Shown here piece after piece: positions 1-11,081 of a stretch of 64,000 bases of DNA. The notes beneath the pieces are model-generated. The model did not search any database. It was given only the letters and a program-made list of their open reading frames with translations, and was not told the DNA's origin. A program made the translations under genes and the position numbers. Position 1 is the stretch's first letter; each line of letters begins with the position of its first letter. The stretch comes from Rhizophagus clarus (taxonomy: Eukaryota; Glomeromycota; Glomeromycetes; Glomerales; Glomeraceae): NCBI GenBank assembly GCA_015698045.1, contig BLAL01000026.1, forward strand, positions 186,001 through 250,000, written 5' to 3'.

Positions 1-920
1 TAGGTAGACTGCCAAGTAAAACTGACCAGTTACCATTATTATAGGCTTTGAGGGTATTATGATTAGGTATCAGTCTGACCCTTGCGGTTAAGTATTTCTT
101 CTGCACTCGCATGCTGACTGACACCGCTTTACCCACTTATTAAGTTCTGAGAGGAGCTCATAACTATAGATGCTACCCAAATTATTTTAAGTAAATCCCA
201 AATTAATTTGTACATTTTAACAGTCATAATTTCAGTATATAATTTGTAAATTAATTTGGATTTGTATATTTGGGCTGCCATAATCCCAAATTATTTTGGA
301 TTTGGGTGGCATCTATACTTATAACTAGTCCACTTGGCTGGGATATTATAAACAACAAGGTCTAACAAGAAATTTTTTCCATTTGTTCAGGTTGAATCCT
401 GTTATAATTAAGTTGTTGCCTCCAGTAACACCTTTATCCATTTTAAGCTTTTTATTGTTATTCACAGAGTCTTTATCATAACTTAAGATATTAGGAACAG
501 GCGGTATATTGGTATCTGATATCAAGAGACTAGAAGGTGGTTGATACTGACCAGCAAGAGTGGAATCAGGTAATGCATTCAAAGATAAAAATTTTGCTTT
601 TTCCTGAGCAGTAAGTTGTTTCTTCAATCTTTTCTTCTGATTCTTAGTCAGTACCAGTTTTCAGGAGGGATTAGGTTTGGCAGAAGTAGGAGGTATAGAA
701 ACTGATTGTGCAATTAAAGTTGCTATTAATTGGTGCAAAATGTCTACATCCATATCTATTTTGAGTAAATCTTTACCAGTATTGAGAGATTTCAATTTTC
801 CTTTATCTAGTATCATATTCACATATAATTGGTGCTCTTTGTTGATTTCATCAAGTTGTTCCATCATTAGTTGTGCAGAAGATGATAAGTAACAAAGTGA
901 AGTTAACATATTGATCACTA
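1..920 (-). pseudogene. LINE ORF1-like gene remnant, cut by the window start
   Basis: Read on the minus strand, about 661-918 gives an 85-residue helical segment, 346-627 a second segment in another frame, and 1-150 a segment containing KKYLTARVRLIPN. That last segment closely matches KKYLSARIRLIPDH at 12,080-12,140, so the window holds two copies of one protein family. I recognise the family as the nucleic-acid-binding ORF1 protein of glomeromycete non-LTR retrotransposons (memory of the family). The copy is broken by stops and frame changes and by a MITE at 165-317, and its C-terminal half lies left of the window. No reverse transcriptase is seen beside it. Confidence 0.55.
165..317. mobile_element. 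153-bp MITE with ~18-bp terminal inverted repeats
   Basis: The left end TATAGATGCTACCCAAAT is mirrored at the right end by ATTTGGGTGGCATCTATA. The interior is an imperfect palindrome of AAATTAATTTG-type words. It has no coding capacity. It interrupts the LINE ORF1 remnant: the related copy at 12 kb lacks it. A target duplication is likely (ATAACTA lies on both sides) but its exact length is unclear, so the superfamily is not assigned. Confidence 0.65.
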
Positions 921-1442
921 TTATTTATTGTTGAGAGGTCTTGGGTTTGACCGTTAGTAGACCTAAGTCTATTTAGTAGTCAAGAAATTGTTCATATAAG
1001 CTAGCTGCTGTAGGCGTGATCACAGTTATGCCTTTGCAGAGTTGAAGCTGTACTTGTAATATATTTTATAAGAAACCCACCACTTGTAATTTGAGTTTGA
1101 GTTTAAGCCATATGGGCCAATTTGTCTCATATCACTAATTAAATTTTAGTGATAAATATGAATATTGATCAACATGCCGATCAAAATAACTTGAAATAAG
1201 TGATAATATCAGAAAATACACAATGACGCACATGATGATTTCATATTTAAACCAATAATTGATAGCCTAGCATGTCTTCGAAACTAGTTTTTCGCAACTT
1301 TAAACCTGTTGAGAATTGGTTGAGAATTGGTTTTGTTTGGAAGGAATTAGATTTTTTAGGAAATTGTAAGTAGTACTTTAAAGAGTTATTTTAAAAGAAA
1401 CTAACAATAATAAAATATAATATTAACAAAATAACTACTATA

Positions 1443-3985
1443 ATGTCAGAACAAAGCGAAAGTAATGTGCTTTCTAGTATATTATTTATTAATATATAGA
1501 ATAAATACTAAAGAAATCTCTTTATTAAAAGACTTTTCTAGTTGTGTTTTTGTACATAATTATCCAACCAGTCCAATAATTGAAGCTCGCTATCAGTCAA
1601 ATGGCCGATTATACCGTTCATATTATAATATTATATCTTTAGGGTCTTATCCTGTAAATCCAAAATTAACCCAGAAATCTCGAAAGGACGCATCTCAATA
1701 TCCAATACCTAATAATTATATAGTCGAAACAGAATTTTCTGAGCGAAATATTAGGTGTGAAACTAAGTATATTTCAAATACAAAAATATGTTATACAATT
1801 AGGTGGAAGGAAGATCGTACAGAGTGGAGTGTTGATAGCACAAAATCTTCTACAGCAGTTGCTAACACATTTTTAGAGGTATGGTTAATGTATATGTTAA
1901 AATTTTAATTATATTTTCTTTAGTTAATAAATTGTATATTATTGTTGTTTTAATTAGAAAATTAATTGGAAACAATCAGCTAAACTTTCTGGACCTCGAC
2001 TATTTGGATTTGATATTGAGCCTTTATATAATATACACTTACAAATTATTACACCTACAACAAAGGTTGATAAATGAAAAAGACCACTTGAGGATATTAC
2101 ATCACGATCACAACAAAATAAACGATTTAATAGTTTTGGAAGTGAAGTTCAAAAGGCGGTTAATCAATTAGTTGTTAAACATAAATTGATAAATTCATCT
2201 GGACAACCAATTGTATATATATGTTGTATTGAGCTTAATTATAAAGAAAATCAAGTTTATATTAGATTTAAAGATTCAAATCCTACTATGACTACTCAAA
2301 CAAGACTTGATGCTGTAGTACGTGTTTGTGATGAAGCACTTTTATGCCGTGATGGATACCGCCATTTAGCAGCAGTTGTACCTTTTCTTTTTCGTGAATA
2401 TTTGGTTTCAGATTGTCGGAATGAGATTAATAAAATTATAAATATTCAAGTACCTATAGAAATTTTCAATGTAGACTGGGAAGTTTATGATTTATCTAGT
2501 GTTAATGATAATCTTGATGATGATATTTTAATAGATGATCATGAAATAGGAAATGGTGCATTTCGCTCTCTTTTAACTTTACTTAATGTGTTAATTCCTG
2601 TTTGGAAAACAGGAGAGAGACCTACAATAAAACCAGGAGATACTCTTTATATTAAACTAGGTGAGGATGGTCGTAATGTTGGAAGAAAACAAAATCACGT
2701 GATGATGACTTTTTGTTTATTAAACGAAGGAGATGAAGTACTCAAGCCTAGTCATCAATTTAGGTATATAGTATTTATATTTATATGTATAGTATTGTAT
2801 TTTACTATATTATATTAATTTATTTAAATATTTTTAGCATATGTCTTTATATTGGTAAAGAAAAATATGAAACATTAGCTAATGTTGGCAAAATTTTTGC
2901 TTCACAATTAATTAGCCGAGTTAAAAGATAATGGAATAATTGATAGTGATGGTGACTATTGGCCAATCGAATTTTATTTTTCTGGTGATTGGAAGTTTAT
3001 ATATATTATTATGGGCCAAAATGCACCAAATTCTGAATACTTTTGCTTATATTGTGAATGTAATGCAAAGTATCGTTATAATATGGATCTTTCTTGGCCA
3101 AATAGTGGAAATGCTAAAGGTAATAAATTTATAATAATTATTTATTTAAAATTTATACATATTTATATTATAATATTATTAATTAAGAAATAAAAGATCT
3201 CCTTTATTTCCTGCAATCAATTTATGTAATTATATTCCAGACGAACTTCATATATTATTACGGATTTCTGATGTACTGATGGATTGTTTCTTTAAAAAAA
3301 ATGATTTTGAGCAAAATTTCAAGGAAAAAATAGAAAAAAAATGTGCGAACTTCATATTCATTTTGAATTTTTTAATTCTGGTTGAGGTAATTGGAATTGG
3401 ACATCTCTTATGGGACCTGACAAAGAAATACTGCTGCAACATTTTCCTGTAAGTGAATTTATATCAGGATCATGTGGAATAGATATTGAAAATTTGTGGC
3501 GTGAATTTTATTGATTATATAAAATTATAAGAAAATCATCTCATACTGATGAAGAAATTTTAGAATTTGAAAAGGATGCAAAAAATTGGGTAAGGAAATT
3601 TTGTCGCAATACCAGGATTATATAGAAAGGATGATATTACCCCATACATGCATGTATTTGCAATGCATATACCTTATTTTTTACGTCAATTAAAGGAAAA
3701 AGGACTTTTACTTAGATTATTTTCAACGTGTAGTGTTGAAAAAAAAATCATGAACAGGTACATTTATTTATATTATTTTTGAATTAAATCTAATCTTTAA
3801 ATTAAATTTTATATATCTATTAGGTTAAATTATTTTTTGGAGGAACTACAATGGGAGGTGGTAAGAAAACAAAACCCGTTGTCTATGATATACTAGTATT
3901 TGAAAATAGGCAGATTTTTTATTTAATTAATAATATTCCAAACGAAATAACATGTAAGAATATTTATATACAAGATAATGGTTGA
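1443..3985 (+). pseudogene. DDE transposase-like gene, RAG1/Transib or CMC type, decayed
   Basis: Five exons can be followed: ~1443-1878, 1958-2763, 2838-3119, ~3197-3757 and 3824-3985, with introns of 66-79 bp. Motifs in order: LGEDGRN (first Asp, 2666-2668); SGDWKF (second Asp, 2987-2989); FCLYC, a CxxC starting exactly 19 residues after that Asp; PDELHILLR (3240-3266); ITPYMHVFAMHIP, an HxxxxH at 3651-3668; and SVEKK with a Glu (3738-3740) 24 residues later. RAG1 has the same order, D600, D708, C727/C730, H937/H942 and E962, with the same 19-residue step, and its ITNYFHKTLAHVP segment resembles the one here (from memory). CMC transposases share CxxC and H(3-4)H. The copy has an in-frame TGA at 2075-2077, a frame change near 2915, a one-base mismatch at the 3119/3197 junction and a short A-run at 3740. 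A zinc-binding DDE fold is inference. Confidence 0.6.
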
Positions 3986-4393
3986 TAAGTATATTTAAAA
4001 AATAAATGTTCTTTTTTTTTATTTTTTAAAATAATCAAGTGATTTTTATATAAATAAATGTAAAATAATCACTGCAGTAAAATTCTTTTATATACGTTTC
4101 TAATAATACAAAATGCATAACTACACCCTGTTATGCCTATACAGTATACAATAAATACGATAAACACGCCATCCTTTAGTTAAAGTTGATTCAAAGCTAA
4201 TTGTTGAAGAGGTGAGTGTGGTAGAATAGGTTTATATCATGATGGATTTGATTAATTGTTATTAGTGTTGAAAGTGATATGAGAATTTTTATTGTGAGTT
4301 AAACTACGCCCTTCAGATTGATATTCTTGATTTGACATTATTCCATTTCTAATTTAAAAAAAAAAATTAATTATTTTAATTATAAAATTATAA

Positions 4394-4897
4394 TTAAAAA
4401 ACAAATTCTCCCAAATCAGTTGTAAATTTACAGGTAACTGTTCCACATTGAAAGATTTGGTCATTTTCAACTAACTCGGTCTGTGCCCAGCTGAAAGTAA
4501 CTTCATAAATTCCCTCATAATTCGCGAAAAGTACATATCCAGTTGTATTTGTTTTAGGATCTTGTCGACAATTCCAATGTTCATAGTTTAAAATTTGCTT
4601 TAATCTCAGTTCCCCTGCCTCACCTTTAAATTTACAATGATATTTTCGCAATGCTGAATTATACCAAAAAAGAGGTTCATTTTGAAATAAATAAACAAAG
4701 ATTTTCTCTGGAAAGACATTTATTGAAAGTCTTTTAGACCCCACAGAATGTCTATTAAATCCAAGACGCTTTTTAATGAGAATTATAAATGCGTTTTGAT
4801 AAGATATAAGTTGTTCAACAGAAGGCTGGGAAAGTAAATGTCGGTGAGGTATAGTTTTATTATTGCGATGTTTACCTCTTTCATGACTTAAAAGTTG
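4394..4897 (-). CDS. Second gene of the TIR element, function unknown, 5' part unresolved
   Basis: An open frame of about 167 codons runs from a likely splice acceptor (T-run then AG just above 4897) to a stop at 4394. It encodes a soluble, basic-aromatic protein containing KKRLGFNRHSVGSKRLSI, FQNEPLFWYNSALRKYHCKF and a C-terminal beta-rich stretch with scattered Cys (NCRQDP, QCGTVTCKF). I do not recognise a family. It lies tail to tail with the transposase-like gene inside the same inverted repeats, which suggests it moves with it. No ATG is in frame near the 5' edge, so an upstream exon is likely between 4900 and 5100. The frame has no stop, unlike its neighbour. Confidence 0.5.
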   Translation of the reverse strand, partial: QLLSHERGKHRNNKTIPHRHLLSQPSVEQLISYQNAFIILIKKRLGFNRHSVGSKRLSINVFPEKIFVYLFQNEPLFWYNSALRKYHCKFKGEAGELRLKQILNYEHWNCRQDPKTNTTGYVLFANYEGIYEVTFSWAQTELVENDQIFQCGTVTCKFTTDLGEFVF

Positions 4898-5735
4898 CTT
4901 TCATAAAAAAAATATTTTTTGACACAGACAGCATTTAAAAGTCATATCAGATAGTATAAGCCGCGTAACACTGAAAAGTGTATGTAACAAACCGTAAGCA
5001 ATGCAGTGATATTAACAGAAACTGTTATTTATTTGATTATTTGATTGGCCGTTACGTATTATGTGATAATATAACATACAGTAATGATCGATGGTCGATC
5101 AAGTGATATAATCGCAAATGAGCCAAATCAGCCCATATGCTGTTCCTTAATACTTTATAAGTACGTAAAGTCATTTTCTGCAATGATAAAATAGTTTGGG
5201 TTGTGGAAAATATTGAAAAACACTCATAAAATTTGTTGTAAAAAGTTGGGCTGAGTGATCAGCAGAAAGAGTTGCCTTGAAAAAAAAAACTTTTTTTAAT
5301 ATAATCTCTTAATTAATAAATATATTGAATTTTTTTAAATAAATTTTAAATAATACTTTTATATCATAAATAATAAACAAAAAATTTTTTATTACTATTA
5401 AAATAATAAAATTTATTTGAAATAAAAGTTGAACTTAAACATCTTTATGATTATTTAAAATAGGTTTTAAATGATCTTACAATTCTTTAATAAATACGCC
5501 AATTTATTTTACATTATTCTTTTTTTTGATTTTTTAATATGTATCATACATTTTCTCTATTATTCATTTACAGATTATTGTTTATTTATTATTGCCTTTT
5601 CAGCTTTAATTAATCTTGATGCTAAATATAATTCATGATGTATATATATATCAAATCCAGCTTTATTAAATATTTATTGAAATCAATCTTATACATCAAG
5701 TATTAATAGTTTTGTGTTTTGAGTGAATTTATTTA

Positions 5736-5816
5736 CCGCACCCTGCGTTATAACGCATCCTTCCTTTTTTGTAAATTATTTATGTTGATCATATAAATTT
5801 GTAACGCAGGGTGCGG
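5736..5816. mobile_element. 81-bp Tc1/mariner-type MITE with TA duplication
   Basis: CCGCACCCTGCGTTA at the left end and TAACGCAGGGTGCGG at the right end are perfect inverses, and the element is flanked by TA on both sides. The outer bases TTTA/TAAA extend the symmetry. The GC-rich ends stand out sharply in this AT-rich stretch. There is no coding capacity. The rest of 5,140-6,900 is AT-rich sequence in which I see no gene. Confidence 0.65.
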
Positions 5817-6348
5817 TAAATACATTATCTCTTGTGTTTTTATATAAACTTTCATGAAAAATATGATGGCAAGAGTATAAGGTAGTAAATACTGATTAAA
5901 AATATACAATAATAGTTTAAAATATAAATTCTGATGCTATTTTTTCTTTTTTATTCATTCATTAATAGCATAACATTTTTAATAAACATTTGTTAAATTA
6001 GGAGTAAATGATATTTTTTTAGTATAAAATTCATAGGTAACATATTCTAAATCAAAATATCTATTATATTATAGTATATACCTAATTAAAGTTTTGATTA
6101 GAATTAAAATATTTGAGTTAAAGATGTAAAGACAATTACCAATTAATTTGTATTTTGAAAAGATTGTTCTTTTTAATTTATTGTAATATAATTCTAAGGT
6201 ATTTGTTAAAATTACCTATAAAGGTAGAAAAAAAACTCTTTCCCATTGCTTATTAAATCATATAATATGCTTTGAAATCTATCAAACTGGATATTTGGTC
6301 ATTCATCCAAAAATTGATCAGATTCAAATTAACCAGATTGTGTAATAG

Positions 6349-6447
6349 GATTGATCAGATGGATCAATGGATATCTGTTCATCTAATAAACGGTTTGTAT
6401 CACCAGATTGACCAGATTGATCAGATGGTTCAATAGATATCTGTTCA
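6349..6447. repeat. Two 33-bp direct repeats, 66 bp apart
   Basis: GATTGATCAGATGGATCAAT at 6349 recurs as GATTGATCAGATGGTTCAAT at 6415, each followed by a near-identical GGATATCTGTTCA or AGATATCTGTTCA. The flanks hold further partial CCAGATTGA copies, so this is a small decayed tandem array. Confidence 0.7.
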
Positions 6448-6899
6448 ATCCATTCAATCTGATGAATTTTTATTTATTATTACACTGAATTTTTTTTTCC
6501 AATAAAACCAAATCATAAGATGTTTATTAGTTCATAATTTATTATATAGTAATTATAATATAAATAATAAAATTTATATTAATATATGGGTGGGGTTTTT
6601 GCAATAGAAAAGTACTAAACTCAAAAAATTTTTAAATTTACTTTATATGCTAATTATATTTTTTATACTAAAATAAGTGTAAATTTAATATTAATTAAAT
6701 TATTATTTTTTTTTTGAGTTTCATACCTTTCTATTGTAAAGACTCCCATATGAAGAAATTTATTAATTTAAACTTAATAAAATTATTCCTCAAAGTAAAC
6801 CTATACTATATACTTACCCAATATTTCAAAGAACTCAAGAAGCTAAAATTTACAAAAAAAAAAAAGAAAAGGTTTGTCTCCAATTTGATACTCTTCTTT

Positions 6900-8340
6900 T
6901 TTTTTGTATTTGTTATCATGGTATTTCTTTTGTTTTTGTTGAGTTTTTTTTTTGGTTTTGTTTCTTCAGTTCATTTGATAGTTCTTCTAGTAGTTAGTGA
7001 ATCCTGGTATTCTTGGTATTTTAATTGGTTGGTAAATTGGTTGGTAGTTTTAGTTTTTTTCATAGGTTGGATAAAATAGGTCAACTTTACTTGAAGTATG
7101 TTTCTTATTCTGATAAGCAAATAATACTAATAATATCATTTATTACAGTTGTTGTTATTTCCTAGCTTAGCTAATGCTTTGCATAATATTTTGTTAAATC
7201 TTTCTACTAGTCTATTTATTTGTAAATGGTAATTTGTTAAGAATTTATATTTGATATTGAACCTTTCCATCAATTCTTCAATAATTTTATTTTTAAAATG
7301 TATAAATTCTGACACTATTTTTGTATTATCTTTTTCTACTGCTTTAGTTTTTGGCCATTTAGTAAAATAATTTATTACTACTAAAATATATCTGCTTTTC
7401 CTTTTTATCATAGGTAAAGGTCCTATAATATCAATTTCTATTCCTTAACTTTAATCAAATATAATTTATTTCTTTCTATTGGTCTTCCTCTTCTTTGACA
7501 TTTATCACATGATTTTACATATATCTTAATATCTTTAAACATATTCTTCCAATAGTACTTTTCTTTAGCATTAATTCCAAAATGTGCTGATAATTCATGA
7601 TTATATATCATGTACAATAATCCTTCAAATTCATGTTTCTTAATAACTAATAATCTCCTATCTTTCTTAATTCTATATACTTTCTTATTGATAATCTTAT
7701 ATTTCTTTTCTTTATCAATATTCTCAACTTTTGTTATCATTTTTGATTTTAACCGCTTTATATTTTTAACTTCATTATACAAATATTGATTTTCCTTAAA
7801 CACTTGTACTATTTCTCTGTATGATTCTATTATTCTTTCTGTTTTCTTTTCCAATGTAATTTTTCCAACATTTATCATTTGTTAAAAATATTGCTATTGC
7901 ATTATCAATAATTTTTTTATACCTAAATATTTCCTTTTTTATTCTTAAATTTCTATAAGGTATGATTAGTGTTCTATCAAAACTTTTTGTTTTCTAGTAA
8001 AAATATTCACAATATAGTGATTTGTCTAAAATAATTATATTTTCATTTTCATATTCAACAATTCTTCTATTGATTTCTTCTATTACTTGTTTTCTGAATA
8101 ATTATTCAAATGTTATGTTTTATTTGTTGAATTTATTATTATCTTGCTTTCTTCTCTCCATTCTTTTTAACACTTCTTTTTCAGTTTCTTCTCCAAGTTT
8201 CCTTAGTAATTATACTTTGTAAATTATTCTTTATTTCCAATAGGTGTATAATTAGATATGACATAGGATTTAATATAAAGAGATCTTTTTTTGTTATTAT
8301 TTTCGAAAAATATTGAATTTCTTATTCAATACTATAGCCT
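6900..8340 (-). mobile_element. Ty3/Gypsy LTR retrotransposon fossil (integrase region)
   Basis: On the minus strand the best-preserved parts are an integrase zinc-binding segment (HFGINAKEKYYW followed by CDKCQRRGRP, about 7500-7600) and the start of the integrase core (YILVVINYFTKWPKTKAV, near 7340). The flanking T/A-rich sequence carries weaker traces of the rest of pol. No LTRs could be recognised. The copy is old and broken, with several breaks and heavy AT drift, and the limits given are approximate. Confidence 0.7.
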
Positions 8341-8399
8341 TATTTTCTTTATTTTTAAAATTAAGATAAGTATATGTTAGAGGTTTATAATGATAAGAA

Positions 8400-9060
8400 G
8401 ATTCCAGGGTATAAAACAAGTCATGGTATTAATCTCATTTATGATCAGTTTTAGATTGACTGCAGAAGTTCTGAAAGGTAACTCTGATAATCTGAGACTA
8501 TATTGTTTTCTCTGTTCTTTTTGTTCTTTTAATAATAGTATAAGGTCACTCTTATATAGGAAGTGAGACCACTTATGCTAAAATTGTTAAATGGTGCATT
8601 CTTCTTTGTATGTAATGAAAGCTTATTAGTATTAATCTTGGGCCTTAGTATTAATTTTTTTGATCTCTTCCAATAAACTGAAAGAATCATTCTTGCTTTT
8701 TCATTCAGTTTTTTATTTTCCAACTTTCTTAATGATAGTTAATTTAAAGATGAATGTGGTATTTTTCTCAATTATTATACCATTCTTATCTTCTTCCATA
8801 ATTTTCAAGTGAAATTTGTATTAAGAGCTTTAATGACATTTGTTTTTTCCTTTTACCATCTTCCATTGGTAAGTTCTGGAATGCTGGCTTCATATACTTG
8901 AAACCTATATGATTTTTTAATCATTTATTCTAAGAGCAGGAAGAAAATTATTGCTTTCTGTATAATTATGTAAGCTTTTATTTCAAGGTAAAAGTATCAG
9001 TCTCATCAGGATTAATTGGTTCATCTTGTTGATCTAACTTAGAGACTTGCATTTAGCCAT
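8400..9060. other. AT-rich stretch without a recognisable gene
   Basis: A 64-codon minus-strand frame at 8529-8723 is present but shows no family features. Nothing else is supported here. Confidence 0.4.
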
Positions 9061-9063
9061 ATT

Positions 9064-9721
9064 TTGAGATTCAGCTGGCCCAGATATACTATTAGACCAC
9101 CGCTAAACTATCAAGACTTTGCATATGATTGTCAAAAAGTTGATACTAATACCAAAATCAAGATTTTGACATTTAATAATCTACTTATCTGGTGGGAAAC
9201 AATTCAGAATGCATATGAATTACAAGCTTTAGCACTTCAGCCTTTTGTTATAACTCCACATAGTACATTTTATGAGCGTTCTTTTTCAATTCTTGGGTGG
9301 TTTTATGAGCAAAAATGTACTAATTTAACTTTAGAGTAAGTAGAAAGAATGTTATAAATGCTAAGCAGGAATTACCCTATTATGCAGTTGATATTTCTGA
9401 GAATCAATTGCATACATAAATAATTGATTCTTTCATGGAAATTGGAATTGAATTAGAAGAAATTATAGAGGCTGACTTTAATATTTTTGATGGAGAGAAT
9501 ATATTTGATATGGAAGTAGATTGATTTACAGTACATAATTTAAATATTACAACTGATGTAGAACTTGAATCTCAAATTTTTAATATAGAACAAGAATATG
9601 AAGATGATCAAAATATCAGTCAAAAAGTGCAAGCTGTTGTATTATCTCCACAGCATGATGATTTTGATATTGAAGCCTTAGTCAAGGAATTGATGAATTT
9701 TGATATTTTTTTGTATGTTTA
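9064..9721 (+). pseudogene. hAT transposase C-terminal fragment
   Basis: The segment LQPFVITPHSTFYERSFSIL followed by GWFYEQKCTNLTLE matches the conserved hAT dimerisation region (pattern ITPHSA.CERxFSxLGW). It is followed by an acidic tail to the stop near 9720. Stops after residue 92 show it is dead. The N-terminal and catalytic parts are not upstream; a fragment with those parts lies at 13.2-14.4 kb on the same strand, in the wrong order to be one element. Confidence 0.7.
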
Positions 9722-9779
9722 ATATATGTTTTTATATATGCAATATATGAATTTTATTATCAGTTATATCATATAAATC

Positions 9780-10400
9780 AAAATTATAAATTCTTCCTAT
9801 AAGGTTTTTTCAAAGAAGTTGTCATTAAAAAAAGCAAAATAAACATTAACAAAAAGTTCCTTAATGAAAAGAAATGAAAAATGAACAAAAGAAAAGAATT
9901 ATCATTAATCCTTAAAGTTTAAGAAGCCTCACTAAAGAAAAAAGCAAAAGGAATGTCAATTAGTCTTTAAAAAATCCAACAAGATTATTACTAAAGAAAA
10001 AGTAAAAGAAATCTCAATAACATTCCTAAACAAAAGAAAATGAAAATAGACAAAAAAAATATTAGCTCCAAAAAATCAATGTTGATAATGTCCCTAAATG
10101 AAAAAAAAAGCAAAAAAGAAAAAAAAAACACATATTAGTTTCCAAAAAGTCTGTCACTAAAAGAAAAAAAAACAAGATAAGCATCAATAATATCATTAAA
10201 TAAAGGAAAATAAACAAACAAACAAAATAAAAAAAGAATTTACTATTAATCTCTAAAAAGTCCAAAAAGCTGTTACTAAAGAAGAAAAAATAAATAGGGA
10301 TTATCAATAACTTTCCTAAATGAAAATAAAATAAAAAATAATAAATGAAAACATAAAACTTAAATATTAACTGTTAACAAAAAAAAAAAATTGTATTTTA
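9780..10400. repeat. Degenerate A/G-rich minisatellite
   Basis: Words of the type ATAACNTTCCTAAATGAAAA recur at about 10,018, 10,084, 10,188 and 10,307, separated by A-rich spacers containing AAAGAAAAAG. Period is irregular, ~65-120 bp. One strand is almost pure purine. No coding. The following stretch, 10,400-11,080, shows only an 18-base T run near 10,806 and no gene. Confidence 0.55.
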
Positions 10401-11081
10401 GACCATATAAAAAAGGTTTTGTCCAAATTTTTATACTCTGCACTTAATTTCAGATTTCAGCCTGATTTTTGACTTCTGACTTGAGTTTTGTTTCAGAATG
10501 ATTGGCTGAAGGCTGAATCCTAAAATTATTTCAAAATTGCCAAGTTTTGGCAACATGTATAATGGTAACCCAAATCACATAAACACTGGATGCACTATCA
10601 AGAAAAATCATGCATAAAGAAATAACACAGTCAAAAATGCTTGGGAGGAAAGAATAAAATTTACAGTCCAGTATATAGCAAAATCATATGCACAAATGGC
10701 TGCTTCCACAATTTAACTAAAGTTACACATAAAATTTGTTAATAATGATGACAGTGATGATGATAAACTGCATTTAGGTAATTAGATTTTTTTGAAATAT
10801 TTATAATTTTTTTTTTTTTTTTTTTATAATTAATTATTTTATTAGATAGAAAATTGATAAGAGTACAAAATAACTAATAGATAAAGCCCACCCATTCCTC
10901 ACACTAGAGTTACAGATGTGTCTCATAATTACTATATCTTTAGCCTATTCTCTTTAGTGTAATAGGATGTCTAGTTATAGAATTGTAAAAATTATATAAT
11001 CTAAATAAGATAGAAACATTACATAAAGTGAATGCAAAGCATAATAAGAAGTTAGTAAAGATCATTGATCAACCCTACTAA

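Larger units (their letters stand above)
1109..5139. mobile_element. ~4.0-kb TIR transposon with two convergent genes (RAG1/Transib- or CMC-like)
   Basis: Near 1109 the plus strand reads CATATGGGCCAATTTGTCTC. Near 5139 the reverse complement reads CATATGGGCTGATTTGGCTC. Inside each end comes a second shared block (TTGATCAACATGCCGATC against TTGATCGACCATCGATC). Between the ends lie a spliced transposase-like gene on the plus strand (1443-3985) and a second gene on the minus strand (4394-4897), tail to tail. No target duplication could be recognised, so the outer limits are accurate only to about 10 bp. Assignment to the RAG1/Transib or CMC group rests on the motifs of the larger gene. Confidence 0.6.

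Noticed and set aside
5736-5816. Possible terminator or regulatory hairpin
   Set aside because: The perfect GC-rich inverted ends with TA on both sides fit a small Tc1/mariner-type MITE better.
6714-7079. 121-codon plus-strand frame with hydrophobic segments
   Set aside because: It lies antisense to T-rich retrotransposon fossil sequence and is dominated by homopolymer-driven Phe, Leu and Lys.
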